A stretch of 14,458 bases of DNA from positions 1 through 14,458 of the forward strand of contig JAFTRQ010000211.1 in assembly GCA_017462125.1 (NCBI GenBank), in the 5' to 3' direction. Origin of the DNA: Clostridia bacterium (GTDB taxonomy: Bacteria > Bacillota_A > Clostridia > Oscillospirales > CAG-272). Position 1 is the first letter of the stretch; each line of letters begins with the position of its first letter. The notes under the pieces were generated by a model, which was given only the letters and a program-made list of their open reading frames with translations, was not told the DNA's origin and did no database searches. The translations under genes were made by a program, and so were the position numbers. This document shows, in pieces, positions 14,327 to 14,458 of this stretch.

Positions 14327-14458
14327 GTGATATTCTTTGCTGCGCAAAGAGTGATATTTTTGCTACGCAAAAGTGATATTGAAGCCTATGGCTTCAGTGA
14401 TATTCTATTCGCCTATTAACTCGCGTAGCGAATACCACTCGGCGCAAGCCGAATATCA
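14327..14458. repeat. GTGATATT direct-repeat array with palindromic spacers (continues past window)
   Basis: Four exact copies of GTGATATT start at 14327, 14351, 14373 and 14397, spaced 22-24 bp. Each spacer is a hairpin with its own stem: CTTTGC-TGC-GCAAAG, TTTTGC-TAC-GCAAAA and GAAGCC-TAT-GGCTTC. The fourth is larger, with ATTCGC (14407-14412) pairing GCGAAT (14428-14433). After it the repeat appears inverted: AATACCAC (14431-14438, one mismatch), a fifth hairpin TCGGC-GCAA-GCCGA, then AATATCA (14452-14458), cut by the window end. The whole can fold as a large dyad centred on the fourth hairpin. No family name is known to me. Confidence 0.85.

Noticed and set aside
13009..14370. A 453-codon minus-strand reading frame opposite the transketolase C-terminal gene
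   Set aside because: It lies antisense to clear transketolase coding sequence and crosses the terminator and the repeat array, with no ribosome binding site or recognisable domain.
14327..14458. CRISPR array
   Set aside because: The repeats are only 8 bp, the spacers are palindromic, the polarity inverts, and no cas gene is present.

Overview
The window looks like chromosomal DNA from an anaerobic Firmicute of the class Clostridia, probably a gut Oscillospirales-type lineage. The evidence is AGGAGG-type ribosome binding sites, near-consensus TTGACA-17-TATAAT promoters in AT-rich spacers, a transketolase split into two genes, a class I lysyl-tRNA synthetase, and many intergenic hairpin elements. 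The taxon is inferred from gene content and style only. No rRNA, tRNA, CRISPR array or prophage was seen.

Layout. Positions 1-375 carry no protein gene. They hold a hairpin that may end an upstream gene, then a consensus promoter feeding a compact structured transcript with its own terminator (about 195-311), a candidate small RNA. Positions of about 376-1640 are an IS3-family insertion sequence whose DDE transposase is on the minus strand. Next, on the plus strand, come a HTH_XRE regulator with a large unrecognised C-terminal region (1765-2781) and a second HTH_XRE gene that seems to have lost its first helix (2791-3207). A bidirectional terminator separates these from a minus-strand CmpB-like membrane protein (3249-4013).

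Positions 4286-11465 are all minus strand. The reading order is alanine racemase, a GH-like lipoprotein, an AraC regulator, and an endonuclease/exonuclease/phosphatase-fold protein. These four are tightly packed (ATGA overlap, then 16 and 25 bp gaps) and probably form one operon driven from 11506-11534. They are followed by lysyl-tRNA synthetase, which has its own consensus promoter. The synthetase is a class I enzyme fused to a C-terminal EMAP-like tRNA-binding domain, and its 3' end is followed by a perfect 23-bp hairpin that looks like a dispersed repeat.

Positions 11633-14145 are plus strand: a small lipoprotein divergent from alr, then a two-gene transketolase operon behind a perfect promoter and a three-hairpin leader. 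The last 310 bases are a chain of hairpins that ends in an array of four GTGATATT direct repeats. Each spacer is a small palindrome with a different stem, and the array then switches to inverted copies running off the window end. This array is the least explained structure here.

Functionally, most genes are housekeeping or cell-envelope genes (translation, D-alanine supply, pentose phosphate pathway, lipoproteins). The accessory content is the insertion sequence, the decayed regulator pair and the repeat elements.
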